From positions 1-64,000 of the forward strand of contig CAYJPN010000014.1 of NCBI GenBank assembly GCA_964372115.1: 64,000 nucleotides of DNA, given 5' to 3'. The notes beneath the pieces were generated by a model. The model ran no database searches, was not told where the DNA came from, and was given only the letters and a program-made list of their open reading frames with translations. The stretch is from CG2-30-36-16 sp964372115. Its GTDB lineage: Bacteria; Bacteroidota; Ignavibacteria; Ignavibacteriales; Ignavibacteriaceae. Shown piece after piece: positions 17,518 through 26,449 of this stretch (within the stretch, counting starts at the first letter, position 1; each line of letters begins with the position of its first letter). A program made the position numbers and the translations under genes.

Positions 17518-19149
17518 GTGCTTAATTATGTATGGCTTGCTCTGCTTGTGCTTGGCATTGGTGCCGCGGTTACAACCGATATTATAAACCAAAGCGATAA
17601 CAAGTACCGGAATAACGAACCTATCCCGGTAACTATCCAATTTGAAACTCCGTATCAAAAAAACATTGGCGCTTCTTATTCAACAAAAATAAAAATAAAT
17701 AAAGCCGACTTTGAAAATATTTATTCGGAAAAAGTTAGCGATGAATTTGATTTCCCGGCAAAAATTTCAGTGAATGTAAAAGACAATAAAAGAACTTTAT
17801 TTTTTAATACGGATGATAAAAGTCCTGCGATTTGGAAAGAGATTGCCAGTGCAAGCGGTAAAAAGGATGACGTTACAGGCAAAGTCAGGTTTACAAAATT
17901 TTTTGGCGATACACTTGCACAGGGGACTATAATACTTGAAGATGTTTCTTTTCTAAAATTAAAAGATGTAACAAACTCTGCTCTCGATTACGCCACCATT
18001 GCCGTAAATATTGCGCTCGGTTTAATAGGCATAATGGCTCTGTGGTTAGGTGTTATGAAAGTTGCGGAGACAGCCGGACTGATTGCGATTATTGCAAGTT
18101 GGTTAAAACCAATCACAAAAAAACTTTTCCCGGATGTCCCGTCAGATCACCCTGCAATGGGGTCGATGATTATGAACATCTCGGCAAATATGCTGGGACT
18201 CGGCAATGCTGCCACTCCATTCGGATTAAAAGCAATGGAAGAATTGGATAAGTTAAACCCTAACAAAGGCACTGCTACAAATTCGATGGTAACTTTTCTT
18301 GCAATCAATACTGCAGGGATGACGCTTATACCTGCAACTGCAATTGCAATACGCGCTGCTGCGGGGAGCTCCGATCCCGCAATTATAATCGGCACATCCA
18401 TCTTCGGTGCTTTCTGCGCAACTGTAACGGGTCTTACTGCCGCAAAAGTTTTAGAAAAATTCCCGATTAAAAAAGGTGAATTCGGCGCCTGGTTAAAAAG
18501 TAACTTAAAAGGTTTTGTTGTTTTCATCGGACTCGTACTTGCTGCGGCATTAGTAATTGTTACCGGACTTGGAAAAGTTTTTGGATCTGTTTTCAGTTTT
18601 CTTAATCCCGAATTATTTAAGTCGGTAATTCAGTTCTTCTCAATAATTGCCATTCCGTTTTTGATAATTGTTTTTATAGGTTACGGAGCCATAAAAAAAG
18701 TTAGAGTTTACGAAACTTTTGTTGATGGTGCCAAAGAAGGATTTAATATCGCTATAAGAATTATCCCCTATCTTGTTGCAATGCTTGTCGCCATCGGTAT
18801 TTTCCGTGCCGGCGGGGCAATGGAATGGCTGATATATATTCTTCGTCCCTTTACAAATTTAATCGGGATGCCGCCTGAGGTACTGCCGATGGCTTTGATG
18901 CGTCCACTTTCAGGCAGCGGCTCGCTTGGGATAATGGCTGAAACAATGGCAGTTCACGGCCCCGATTCGTTCATCGGTATTTTGGTTTCAACATTTTTCG
19001 GAAGTACTGAAACAACATTTTACGTGCTTGCGGTTTACTTTGGCGCAGTAAATATTAAAAACACACGCCACGCTCTGCCGGTTGGTTTAATTGCAGATGT
19101 TGCGGGTGTACTTGGTGCAGTCTTTATTGTCAGGTTATTATTCGGTTAA
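17518..19149 (+). CDS. Fused SpmA/SpmB-type nucleoside-recognition (Gate) membrane protein
   Basis: 543 aa. Both halves of the spore-maturation protein pair are joined. The SpmA-like half has MLNYVWLALLVLGIGAA and later PFGLKAMEELDKLNP...MVTFLAINTAGMTLIPA. The SpmB-like half has the segment with PLSGSGSLGIMAE and FGSTETTFYVLAVYFGAV. Between the first helix and the rest there is an extracytoplasmic insert of about 100 residues (35-140). Gate-domain proteins are thought to be transporters or channels, and the spore name is historical; nothing else here suggests sporulation. The start is GTG 17518 with GAGG 7 nt upstream. It is followed after 1 nt by the hydroxyacid dehydrogenase. Confidence 0.85.
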   Translation: MLNYVWLALLVLGIGAAVTTDIINQSDNKYRNNEPIPVTIQFETPYQKNIGASYSTKIKINKADFENIYSEKVSDEFDFPAKISVNVKDNKRTLFFNTDDKSPAIWKEIASASGKKDDVTGKVRFTKFFGDTLAQGTIILEDVSFLKLKDVTNSALDYATIAVNIALGLIGIMALWLGVMKVAETAGLIAIIASWLKPITKKLFPDVPSDHPAMGSMIMNISANMLGLGNAATPFGLKAMEELDKLNPNKGTATNSMVTFLAINTAGMTLIPATAIAIRAAAGSSDPAIIIGTSIFGAFCATVTGLTAAKVLEKFPIKKGEFGAWLKSNLKGFVVFIGLVLAAALVIVTGLGKVFGSVFSFLNPELFKSVIQFFSIIAIPFLIIVFIGYGAIKKVRVYETFVDGAKEGFNIAIRIIPYLVAMLVAIGIFRAGGAMEWLIYILRPFTNLIGMPPEVLPMALMRPLSGSGSLGIMAETMAVHGPDSFIGILVSTFFGSTETTFYVLAVYFGAVNIKNTRHALPVGLIADVAGVLGAVFIVRLLFG

Positions 19150-19150
19150 C

Positions 19151-20104
19151 ATGAAAATATTTATAACACGCTCCATTCCGCATGAAGGAATAGACTTATT
19201 GAGGAGACAAGGTTACAGCGTTTCTGTTTACAAAGAAGATAAACCAATTACGCGCGATGAATTGATAAAAAAAGCAAAACACGCGGATGGTATAATTTCA
19301 CTTCTGACTGATAAGATTGACAAAAGAGTAATCGACTCTTTAAAAAACTGTAAAGTAATAGCCAATTACGCCGTTGGTTTTAATAATGTTGATTGTAAAT
19401 ACGCTGCCGAAAAAGGAATAAAAGTTACAAACACTCCCGATGTACTTACGGCATCCACAGCAGACCTTACTTTAGCTTTAACCCTTGCCTGCTCGCGCCG
19501 AATTGTAGAATCGGAAAAATATATGCGTGCAGGTAAGTTCGTTGGTTGGAAACCAAAACTTTTTCTTGGTGTTGAGTTGTCGGGGAAAAATTTCGGAATA
19601 CTTGGGGCAGGCAGAATTGGTGAAGCCACGGCGATGCGCGCCAAAGCATTCGGTACAAATATTTTATATTACAGCCGATCACAAAATGAGAGGCTTGAAA
19701 AGTTAACCGGGGCAAAAAAAGTTTCACTCGACAAATTATTAAAAGCATCGGACATCGTTTCACTTCACCTTCCGTTAAATGAGAACACATTTCAAATTCT
19801 CAATAAAGAAAAATTATCACTGCTCAAAAAATCAGCGATGCTGATTAATACAGCCCGCGGCGAACTTGTTGATGAAAAACATTTGATAAAAATGTTAAAA
19901 TTCAAAAAACTATTTGCCGCAGGTTTTGATGTTTATGAAGGCGAACCAAATATAAACCCCGAACTATTTAAACTTGAAAATGTTTTGTTACTGCCTCACA
20001 TCGGCAGCGCAACAGAAGAAGCGCGTGGAAAAATGAGTCTGCTTGCGGCGCAAAATGTAATTGCTGTTTTATCGGGCAAAAAGGCACTTACGCCGGTTAA
20101 TTGA
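19151..20104 (+). CDS. D-isomer-specific 2-hydroxyacid dehydrogenase
   Basis: An NAD(P)-dependent reductase of the glyoxylate/hydroxypyruvate reductase group, 317 aa. It has the Rossmann motif GILGAGRIGEATAMRAKAFG (about 143-162), catalytic Arg in NTARGELVDE (about 232), Glu in DVYEGEPNINPE and His in LLPHIGSATEEAR (about 280). ATG 19151 follows the previous stop by one base; upstream in-frame starts would lie inside that gene. The true substrate (glyoxylate, hydroxypyruvate, phosphoglycerate or other) cannot be fixed from sequence. The short length without an ACT domain argues against a typical SerA. Confidence 0.9.
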   Translation: MKIFITRSIPHEGIDLLRRQGYSVSVYKEDKPITRDELIKKAKHADGIISLLTDKIDKRVIDSLKNCKVIANYAVGFNNVDCKYAAEKGIKVTNTPDVLTASTADLTLALTLACSRRIVESEKYMRAGKFVGWKPKLFLGVELSGKNFGILGAGRIGEATAMRAKAFGTNILYYSRSQNERLEKLTGAKKVSLDKLLKASDIVSLHLPLNENTFQILNKEKLSLLKKSAMLINTARGELVDEKHLIKMLKFKKLFAAGFDVYEGEPNINPELFKLENVLLLPHIGSATEEARGKMSLLAAQNVIAVLSGKKALTPVN

Positions 20105-20384
20105 TAAAAATTATTTCTTTTATATTCCTGATTTCCTCAATCATTCATTTCCCTAAAACTGCATTTTTATTATTCCATATTATATTCATACTATCGAATC
20201 TTTTGGTTATTAGGTAAAAATAATGAGGGTGGAATTTACAGTTTGATTATTAAATTTGTTGACACCAAAACCGGCATACATATTTTGAACAACGCTCATT
20301 TGGACTACTCCACTAAAATCAAAAATAATCCGGTTGAAAATCACCTAATTAATCGATACTTTTTGAGTAGTAAATAAAGGTTTA
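20105..20384. other. Intergenic gap before alanine dehydrogenase
   Basis: No gene is seen. From about 20240 to 20370 there is a short open stretch on the plus strand (around FVDTKTGIHILNNAH) without a good start or a known motif; it may be the remains of a small gene or chance. A promoter for the alanine dehydrogenase gene presumably lies here, but I cannot point to clear hexamers. Confidence 0.3.
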
Positions 20385-21512
20385 ATGCACATGAGAATTG
20401 GAATACCAACAGAAACAACGCATGAAGAAAAAAGAGTCGGTTTGGCTCCAGCCGGAGTTGACGCTCTAATACGAGCCGGTCACACAGTATATATCCAAAG
20501 CGGTGCCGGTGTCGGCAGCCACTTTAGCGATGAGGATTATAATAAAACCGGCGCAAACATTGTTTACAATGCCGAGGAAGTTTTCCTACGTTCAGAAATG
20601 GTAGTAAAGGTTGCCCCGCTTTCCGAAGCTGAATCGGAACTTCTCCAGGAAAATCAAACGTTTTTTTCATTTCTTCATCTTGCCGTGGGGAAAAAAAATA
20701 TTATTGAATCTCTTCTTAAAAAAAATGTTACGGCAATTGGTTATGAGCTAATAGAAACCGATTACGGTCTCCCTGTTCTTCAATCGATGAGTGAGATTGC
20801 CGGACAACTCGCAATTCAAGCATCAGAAAGATTTCTCGAATCTAATTCGCACGGAGGCAGAGGTGTTTTACTCGGCGGCATTACAGGTGTTGCACCAGCA
20901 GCGGTTGTAATTCTCGGAGCCGGTGTGGTTGGCACAACAGCGGCGAAAGCTGCCCTCGGAAGGGGCGCTCAGGTAATTGTTCTCGATAAAGATTTAAACA
21001 GGTTAAGAGCAATCGACAATACATTCCGCCAAAAAGTTACCACAGTAGTTGCTAACCCTTACACAATCTCACGCGGTGTAAAATTTGCTGATGTACTAAT
21101 TGGCGCGGTACTTATTAAAGCTATAAAAGCGCCAAACCTTGTTACAGAGGAAATGGTAAAAACGATGAAAAAAGGCGCTGTAATAGTTGATGCCTCTATA
21201 GACCAGGGAGGATGTATAGAAACCAGCCGGATAACGACAATCTCCGACCCTGTTTATACTTTGCACGATGTTATTCATTACTGCGTGCCTAATATGCCCG
21301 CACTTGTTGCGCGAACCGCAAGTTACGGACTAAATAATGCCGCACTAAGCTATATTCAAAATATTGCCGATAACGGAGTAGGTAATGCTCTTATCGGTGA
21401 CGAAGGACTTGCACGAGGTGTTTGCAGTTATTCCGGTTACTGCTCAAATGAAGCAATAGCCAATACCTTTGATTTGGAATACAGAAGATTAAGAATTTTC
21501 TCGACCAACTAA
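20385..21512 (+). CDS. ald: Alanine dehydrogenase
   Basis: Interconverts L-alanine and pyruvate plus ammonium with NAD; 375 aa, normal length. The family N-terminus (MRIGIPTETTHEEKRVGLAP), the FFSFLHLA segment with the catalytic His (about 96), the nucleotide loop ILGAGVVGTTAAKAAL (about 174-189) and DQGGCIETS (about 270) are all present. ATG 20385 and ATG 20391 are both possible; AAAGG at 20376-20380 lies 4 and 10 nt upstream, so neither is decisive. It stands alone after a 280-nt gap and precedes a CoA-transferase by 53 nt. Confidence 0.93.
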   Translation: MHMRIGIPTETTHEEKRVGLAPAGVDALIRAGHTVYIQSGAGVGSHFSDEDYNKTGANIVYNAEEVFLRSEMVVKVAPLSEAESELLQENQTFFSFLHLAVGKKNIIESLLKKNVTAIGYELIETDYGLPVLQSMSEIAGQLAIQASERFLESNSHGGRGVLLGGITGVAPAAVVILGAGVVGTTAAKAALGRGAQVIVLDKDLNRLRAIDNTFRQKVTTVVANPYTISRGVKFADVLIGAVLIKAIKAPNLVTEEMVKTMKKGAVIVDASIDQGGCIETSRITTISDPVYTLHDVIHYCVPNMPALVARTASYGLNNAALSYIQNIADNGVGNALIGDEGLARGVCSYSGYCSNEAIANTFDLEYRRLRIFSTN

Positions 21513-21565
21513 AATTTATTTATTAACGAAGGCTCAATTGAGTACCTCAACAAAAAAGTGATAAT

Positions 21566-22918
21566 ATGACAAGTGTAGAAGAAATAAAAAAAGCTCAAGT
21601 GCCCACTCATCTTATAAGACTTTATAGTCAAAAGGTAGTCTCTGCCGAAGAAGCAGCGAAAGCAGTAAAATCGGGCGACAAAATTTTATGTCATTCCAAC
21701 TGCGCGTTTCCACACGTGCTTATGAACGCAATTGTAGAACGAAAAGATGAACTAAAAAATATTCAAATTATTCACGCGCTCGCAGTTGGGGACGTATCTT
21801 ATCTAAATCCCGGAATGGAAGATTCATTCCGGCACAATGCCCTTTTTATAGGCGCAAATGCCCGACAGGCAGTTCGCGATGGGAGAGCTGATTTTACTCC
21901 GATTTTCCTCTACGAAACTCCCCTGCTCTTTTCAAAAGGATTCATAAACCTCGACGTTGCTTTGATCCACGTTTCCCCGCCGGACGAACACGGATTTTGT
22001 AGTTTGGGAGTTGAAGTTGGACTGACAAAAACAGGCGCGGAAAAAGCCAAAATAATTATTGCGCAGGTTAATCCGCAAATGCCGCGTTCTCTTGGTGATA
22101 GTTTTATCCACATAAATAAAATAAATTATATTGTTGAAGTGGATTTGCCGATTGTTGAACTGCCCCAGGGAGACAGAAATGCAAGTCCGGAAGTAGTGGA
22201 AATAAATAAAAAAATTGCGTGGAACATTTCAAACCTAATTGAGGATGGCTCTACACTCCAAATGGGTATTGGCGCCATCCCGGATTTTGTTCTTGGTTAT
22301 CTTGAAGACAGAAAAGCAATCGGTATTCATTCAGAGATGTTTTCTGATGGCGCAGTTAATCTTGTAGAAAAAGGTGTAATTACAAACGAGATGAAAACTC
22401 TTCATCCCGGTAAAATTATTGCAGGTTTTGTGCTGGGAACAAAACGCCTATACGATTTTATTGACAATAATCCGCTGTGCGAATTTCATCGGCAGGAATA
22501 TGTAAACGATCCTTTTGTTATTGCAAAAAACAATAAAATGGTTGCAATAAATTCTGCAATAGAAGTTGATTTAACCGGGCAGGTTTGTTCCGATTCAATC
22601 GGCACAAAATTTTTCAGTGGATTCGGCGGGCAGGTAGACTTTATCCGGGGCGCTTCCCGTTCCGAAGGCGGTAAACCGATTATTGCTCTTCCTTCTACCA
22701 CAAAAGATTTTAATGTGTCGCGCATTACCACCCAACTGAAACCCGGCGCCGGCGTGGTTACTTCCCGCGGGGATGTACATTATGTAGTAACTGAATATGG
22801 TGTAGCCCAGTTGTTTGGCAAAACAGTAAGAGAAAGAGTTAAGGAGTTAATTGGTATTGCTCATCCTAAGTTTAAAGACGAATTGGAAAAGTACGCAAAA
22901 GAAAACAAGTTTATTTAG
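21566..22918 (+). CDS. Acetyl-CoA hydrolase/transferase family (4-hydroxybutyrate CoA-transferase-like)
   Basis: 450 aa, length and motifs of the class that moves CoA between carboxylates such as acetate, butyrate or 4-hydroxybutyrate. The catalytic Glu is in GIHSEMFSDG (about 250), and the glycine-rich CoA-binding region is GTKFFSGFGGQVDFIRGA (about 353-370). The N-terminal half has SPPDEHGFCSLG. The substrate pair is undetermined. It is followed after 3 nt by the phosphoesterase gene. Placement next to alanine dehydrogenase would suit amino acid or fermentation metabolism, but this is inference. Confidence 0.87.
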   Translation: MTSVEEIKKAQVPTHLIRLYSQKVVSAEEAAKAVKSGDKILCHSNCAFPHVLMNAIVERKDELKNIQIIHALAVGDVSYLNPGMEDSFRHNALFIGANARQAVRDGRADFTPIFLYETPLLFSKGFINLDVALIHVSPPDEHGFCSLGVEVGLTKTGAEKAKIIIAQVNPQMPRSLGDSFIHINKINYIVEVDLPIVELPQGDRNASPEVVEINKKIAWNISNLIEDGSTLQMGIGAIPDFVLGYLEDRKAIGIHSEMFSDGAVNLVEKGVITNEMKTLHPGKIIAGFVLGTKRLYDFIDNNPLCEFHRQEYVNDPFVIAKNNKMVAINSAIEVDLTGQVCSDSIGTKFFSGFGGQVDFIRGASRSEGGKPIIALPSTTKDFNVSRITTQLKPGAGVVTSRGDVHYVVTEYGVAQLFGKTVRERVKELIGIAHPKFKDELEKYAKENKFI

Positions 22919-22921
22919 TGA

Positions 22922-23611
22922 ATGGTTGCGGTAATAGGCGACATACATGGCTGTTTTTATTCTCTACAGGAAATTGTAAGACGAATAAAAAAAAGTTATG
23001 CGGATATCCAGATATATTGTGTTGGTGATTTAGTTGATAGAGGCAATTTCAGCTATGAAGTTGTTGAGTTTGTAAAAAATGAAAATATCATATTTACCCC
23101 CGGAAATCACGATTTGATGTTTTACTATTTTGTAAAAAAACCACACACTGAAATGGCAAACTCGTGGCTTTATAACGGTTACGAACAAACAATGGCATCC
23201 TACGAGGAGCATTTTGAAGAACTAAAAAAACATATTATTTTTTTATCGAGTGCTTCTCTTTTTATTAATCTTCCCGATTGTTTTATTTCACACGCCGGCG
23301 TCTCGGTTAATTACAAAAAGCAGCTTGGCAATAATCCTCTAAACGATATTGAAAAATTTGAAGAAATAATTACACGCGATGTTACAAGCACTCATTCAAT
23401 TATATGGACAAGAGACGAGTTGATGAATCTTGGGAAACTTCAAATTGTCGGTCACACGCGCCAATCGGAAATAAAGTTCAATGAAAAAAGTAACGCTCTT
23501 TATATTGATACTTCAATTTATACCGGCAACAAATTAAGCGCTGCAATTGTTGAGAATAATAACGTTATTGATAAAATAGCAGTGCCGGCTGATAAAAGAG
23601 ATATTGAATGA
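22922..23611 (+). CDS. Calcineurin-like metallophosphoesterase (PrpE/ApaH-like)
   Basis: 229 aa with the dinuclear metal signature in order: GDIHG (6-10), GDLVDRG (about 38-44), GNHD (about 60-63), a late SHAGVS (about 124) and GHTRQ (about 182). The GDLVDRG spacing and size fit serine/threonine phosphatases and diadenosine tetraphosphatases of the PPP type. It starts at ATG 22922, 3 nt after the CoA-transferase stop, and is the last gene of the run before tRNA-Asn. The natural substrate is unknown. Confidence 0.86.
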   Translation: MVAVIGDIHGCFYSLQEIVRRIKKSYADIQIYCVGDLVDRGNFSYEVVEFVKNENIIFTPGNHDLMFYYFVKKPHTEMANSWLYNGYEQTMASYEEHFEELKKHIIFLSSASLFINLPDCFISHAGVSVNYKKQLGNNPLNDIEKFEEIITRDVTSTHSIIWTRDELMNLGKLQIVGHTRQSEIKFNEKSNALYIDTSIYTGNKLSAAIVENNNVIDKIAVPADKRDIE

Positions 23612-23755
23612 ATTTTTCACTATGCTGTTAAAAGTGGCAGATATCTCTCAAATTTTCCAAACCGAATTATTGACCACACTTATGGGTTTATTTGAGGATA
23701 TACTCAAAAATATTTTTATCATCGATAAAAAAATGTTTTTGGTTTTGTAAAAGGC

Positions 23756-23784
23756 TTGACAAATTTGGTTAATGTCACTAAGTT
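23756..23784 (+). promoter_or_regulatory. Sigma70-type promoter of tRNA-Asn
   Basis: TTGACA (23756-23761) is followed by a 17-nt spacer and TAAGTT (23779-23784). Transcription would start near 23791, about 15 nt before the mature tRNA 5' end. This is one of the few clean -35/-10 pairs in the window. Confidence 0.6.
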
Positions 23785-23806
23785 TACCACTCAATTTTGA
23801 AACTAT

Positions 23807-23878
23807 TCCGCGATAGCTCAATGGTGGAGCATTCGGCTGTTAACCGAAGGGTTGCAAGTTCGAGTCTTGCTCGCGGAG
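23807..23878 (+). tRNA. tRNA-Asn (GUU)
   Basis: A full cloverleaf: acceptor TCCGCGA/TCGCGGA (23807-23813 with 23871-23877), D-stem GCTC/GAGC (23816-23819 with 23827-23830), anticodon stem TTCGG/CCGAA with loop CTGTTAA and anticodon GTT at 23839-23841, T-stem GCAAG/CTTGC with loop TTCGAGT, and discriminator G at 23878. The 3' end reads GCA, so CCA is not fully encoded. Confidence 0.97.
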
Positions 23879-23883
23879 CAATA

Positions 23884-23916
23884 AAAACCCCGACAAAAGT
23901 TGGGGTTTTTTGTTTT
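23884..23916 (+). terminator. Rho-independent terminator after tRNA-Asn
   Basis: The stem AAAACCCC/GGGGTTTT (with GAC-AAAA-GTT at the tip) is followed by a T-rich tract (TTTTTTGTTTTTT). It starts 5 nt after the tRNA. Confidence 0.85.
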
Positions 23917-23924
23917 TTGGAAAA

Positions 23925-23979
23925 GCTCAATTGTGGAGTCCGTTAACCAACAGATTAACCGAAGGGTTGCAAGTTCGAG
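23925..23979 (+). pseudogene. Decayed second tRNA-Asn copy
   Basis: GCTCAATTGTGGAG (23925-23938) matches the tRNA D-arm at 23816-23829 with one change. The 25 bases at 23955-23979 are identical to 23840-23864 (anticodon stem to T-loop). The offset grows from 109 to 115 nt, so 6 extra bases sit in the anticodon arm. Neither acceptor strand is present. It is a non-functional remnant of a tandem duplication, or an attachment-site scar. Confidence 0.75.
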
Positions 23980-24138
23980 CCGATAACTCTGTGTTAGCCA
24001 ACGGAAGCATTGCACACTGAGCAAAAACCGATTGTGTTAATACAAAGTACCGTTGTTAATTTTATTTTATTCAATTCCTTCTGCTTTTTACATCCGCAAA
24101 ATTTTATTCTTTCGGGATAGCTGCATTCCGTAAGAGTT

Positions 24139-24220
24139 AACCAGCTTGGAAATGTGCTATTGAAAATGCAAGTGCCCCGTTAAGCTGGTTGGAGTTTGCC
24201 CGCCATTTTATTGGCGGGGC
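24139..24220. repeat. Two inverted repeats in a gene-free stretch
   Basis: AACCAGCTT (24139-24147) pairs with AAGCTGGTT (24182-24190). Next to it, GCCCGCCA (24198-24205) pairs with TGGCGGG (24212-24218), a strong GC-rich hairpin. Between the tRNA remnant and the cupin gene (23980-24337) no gene is recognisable. Confidence 0.45.
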
Positions 24221-24337
24221 TTAGTCCATCCATAGACTCCGTTTCTTTGCGGGGACACCGGATTACGCCCTTCATGAATTCTTTTAACTTTATGCGCATT
24301 TTTTTTATAATTGATGGTATCTGTAATATTCAAATAG

Positions 24338-24820
24338 TTATTCAATTTTTAAAGGTGCTCCGACAATCTTCATCCCGTGGTCTTCAAATGCTTTAATAAC
24401 TTCTTCTTTTGATGGTGTAGTTGTCCAGGAATCTGTTGTCTTAAAAAAATCTTCCATTTTCCCCGCCGGCAAATAAGATACTATTGTCCTGGCTCTTTCT
24501 GTTAATTGTATGAATGCGTGCGGTACATTGCGAGGAAGAAATATAGTATCCCCAGCTTTCATATTATATCTTTCTTCACCGACTTGAAACAGATATTCCC
24601 CCTCTGTCACAAAAAACCACTCATCTTGATTTAAATGTATATGTAATGGTGGACCTCCATTTGGCGTAAATCCGGTTTGTTCAAATACCGCGAGTTCACC
24701 ATCTGTATCATTTCCACTAATCTTTATATCAAGATTGTTTAAAGTAACTCCTTTCATTTTGTATTTTTTCCCAAGTCTTGCTTCACCCGAATTTACTTTG
24801 AATCCTTTTTTTGTTTCCAT
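24338..24820 (-). CDS. Cupin-domain protein
   Basis: A single-domain cupin of about 160 aa. The metal-binding cupin motif 1 is GPPLHIHLNQDEWFFVTEG (His, His, Glu ligands; Glu in DEWFF) and motif 2 is DTIFLPRNVPHAF (His). The ATG at 24820 begins METKKGFKV and has AAAGGAA about 7 nt upstream, so I prefer it. An in-frame ATG at 24925 would add 35 residues that look like a signal peptide (LILSVLLLYPINLIAK), giving an exported form. It is isolated in a gene-poor region, and the substrate is unknown. A quercetinase-like or sugar-binding role would be speculation. Confidence 0.8.
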   Translation of the reverse strand: METKKGFKVNSGEARLGKKYKMKGVTLNNLDIKISGNDTDGELAVFEQTGFTPNGGPPLHIHLNQDEWFFVTEGEYLFQVGEERYNMKAGDTIFLPRNVPHAFIQLTERARTIVSYLPAGKMEDFFKTTDSWTTTPSKEEVIKAFEDHGMKIVGAPLKIE

Positions 24821-24925
24821 AAAAATTCCTTTTTCAAAAAATATTGAGAAATTATTATTCACTTTAGCAATGAGATTTATTGGATACAATAATAATACAC
24901 TTAAAATTAACTTCCTTCTTTTCAT

Positions 24926-25629
24926 ATTCGCTTCACTTCATTTATATTAATTTCCTATGCATCTAACCATTAAGCGTTTTTCTGTATATGAGCAAAAAAA
25001 ATGATGCGCCGTAAAAAATGCAAGACAGCTCTTTGACTGATAAAATACAGTTTTGCGAAACCGGACAGCACAAACTATGGGAATTCAATTCCATATCCTT
25101 TTCCCACCCGGCAGTAAAACTTTATTCATCATATTATTTTTTTGTCTCATTCACTCGATGCTCTTAAAAATTTATTTATTTACAATCATGTATAATTTTA
25201 TTTCATCCGGGGTAGTTGTTTTTTTATTAAAAAAAATTGAAGTTAAACAAACTTCAAAAATTTGTGCTAATTTCGGAAAACCTTCGAGAGGCGTATTTTC
25301 CGCGCTGCACGGAACTGAAAGAAGAACGACACTGAAGCCGTTAGGAAAAAGAAAATAGTTACTGTTTATAAACACCCATTTGTATTATTAATAAAAATGA
25401 TTATATGATCTCTAAAAAATTATTCCGATTAATATATCATTTTGCACCAGTTCCAAGCCTATAGTGATAATTGCAAGCGCAAATTAAACCGAGTATAATT
25501 ATTAATCAAGCTGCCAGTTAAATATTCAGCCCTCAACAAAATTTGATTTTTCCCAATTGTTCGTTTTTGCAATAACTTCAACGTTATTTAAACGGTAGCG
25601 CTCATTTTTGTCCTCTGCAAATTCTTCCG
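24926..25629. other. Gene-poor stretch
   Basis: No coding region can be supported. Short open frames on both strands around 25050-25375 lack ribosome sites and known motifs. The stretch is AT-rich, with several A and T runs. Confidence 0.5.
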
Positions 25630-25733
25630 GCATCAACGCATATTCGTTAAGCGTCAACAAAAAATCGTTAAGCATCAGCACAAAATTCCGGGCGTAACTG
25701 AAAAACTATTGGGCGTCAACGAAAAACAGCCGG
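25630..25733. repeat. Degenerate 21-nt tandem repeat (5 units)
   Basis: Five head-to-tail units begin GCATCAACG, GCGTCAACA, GCATCAGCA, GCGTAACTG and GCGTCAACG. They are 21 nt long (the third is 20) and end in TCGTTAA or CCGG/TTGG. A stop codon falls in the only long frame. The 21-nt period equals three 7-nt periods. The stretch on to 25896 has no gene. Confidence 0.6.
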
Positions 25734-25896
25734 GTAAGGCTGATTCATCACAGATAATTAATAATAACTAATTTATTAGGGATGAAAATGGAAATAACAT
25801 GTCCGCTTTTTACAGACTGGCTTAGATTATTTTTTTATTCCCTATCCGTGTTAATCCGTGAAATCAGTGTCTGCCCGTGTGCCATTCTCGCCTAAA

Positions 25897-26449
25897 TTAC
25901 TTTAAAAGAAGCATCTTTTTAATTGAATGTAAATTCCCGGCTGCAATCCTACAAAAATAAACTCCTGATGCCAAATTGTTTCCGTTAAATTTTACCCGGT
26001 AGCTTCTCCAGTGTTGATAATCATTAACAAGAGTTTTTATTTCCCTTCGGAGTATATCAAATATCTTGACCGAAACATGCGAGTATTGTGGAATCCGATA
26101 CTCAATAATAGTTTCAGGGTTAAATGGGTTGGGGTAATTTTGAGATAAAGAATAACCGATCCGGTAAATTTATTTTGTCCTTTATATCGGAAGCTAAATC
26201 GAATACTCTTAAGGTATCGTAGATGGACAATCCTTTTATAGTAAAAAGAAAAAGCGTATCTCCACCATCCGGAATAAATGAGGATGAATCACCATAAAAA
26301 ACTATTTTCCAGCTTATTGTTTCACAATCTACATCCGAGAATCTTATCTGATAATTAAAAGATAATGTATCCCGCCGGTACAGACTACCTTTAGTAAATG
26401 CAAATTGAATTTTGTTAAAAATTTCTTCCCATTTCTGTTTTTCTCTTAC
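25897..26449 (-). pseudogene. Frameshifted remnant of a T9SS-sorted protein
   Basis: On the minus strand, a frame from about 26449 (VREKQKWEEIF...) runs through WKIVFYGDSSSFIPDGG to DKINLPDRLF near 26160. The reading then continues in another frame with YSLSQNYPNPFNPETIIEY and a complete sorting domain, ending KKMLLLK and a stop at 25897-25899. A single indel near 26160 explains the break. No start codon or signal peptide is visible; the 5' end runs into the last codons of the symporter gene. This is a 5'-truncated, frameshifted cargo gene. Confidence 0.7.

Noticed and set aside
24196..24396. 66-codon plus-strand frame with SLRGHRITPF
   Set aside because: It starts inside a GC-rich hairpin and runs into the cupin gene on the other strand; no ribosome site.
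25053..25375. Open frames of 101 codons (plus) and 67 codons (minus)
   Set aside because: They overlap on opposite strands, lack ribosome sites and domains, and lie in an AT-rich gene-poor stretch.
25630..25733. CRISPR-like array
   Set aside because: Units are 20-21 nt, contiguous and degenerate, with no spacers and no cas genes nearby.
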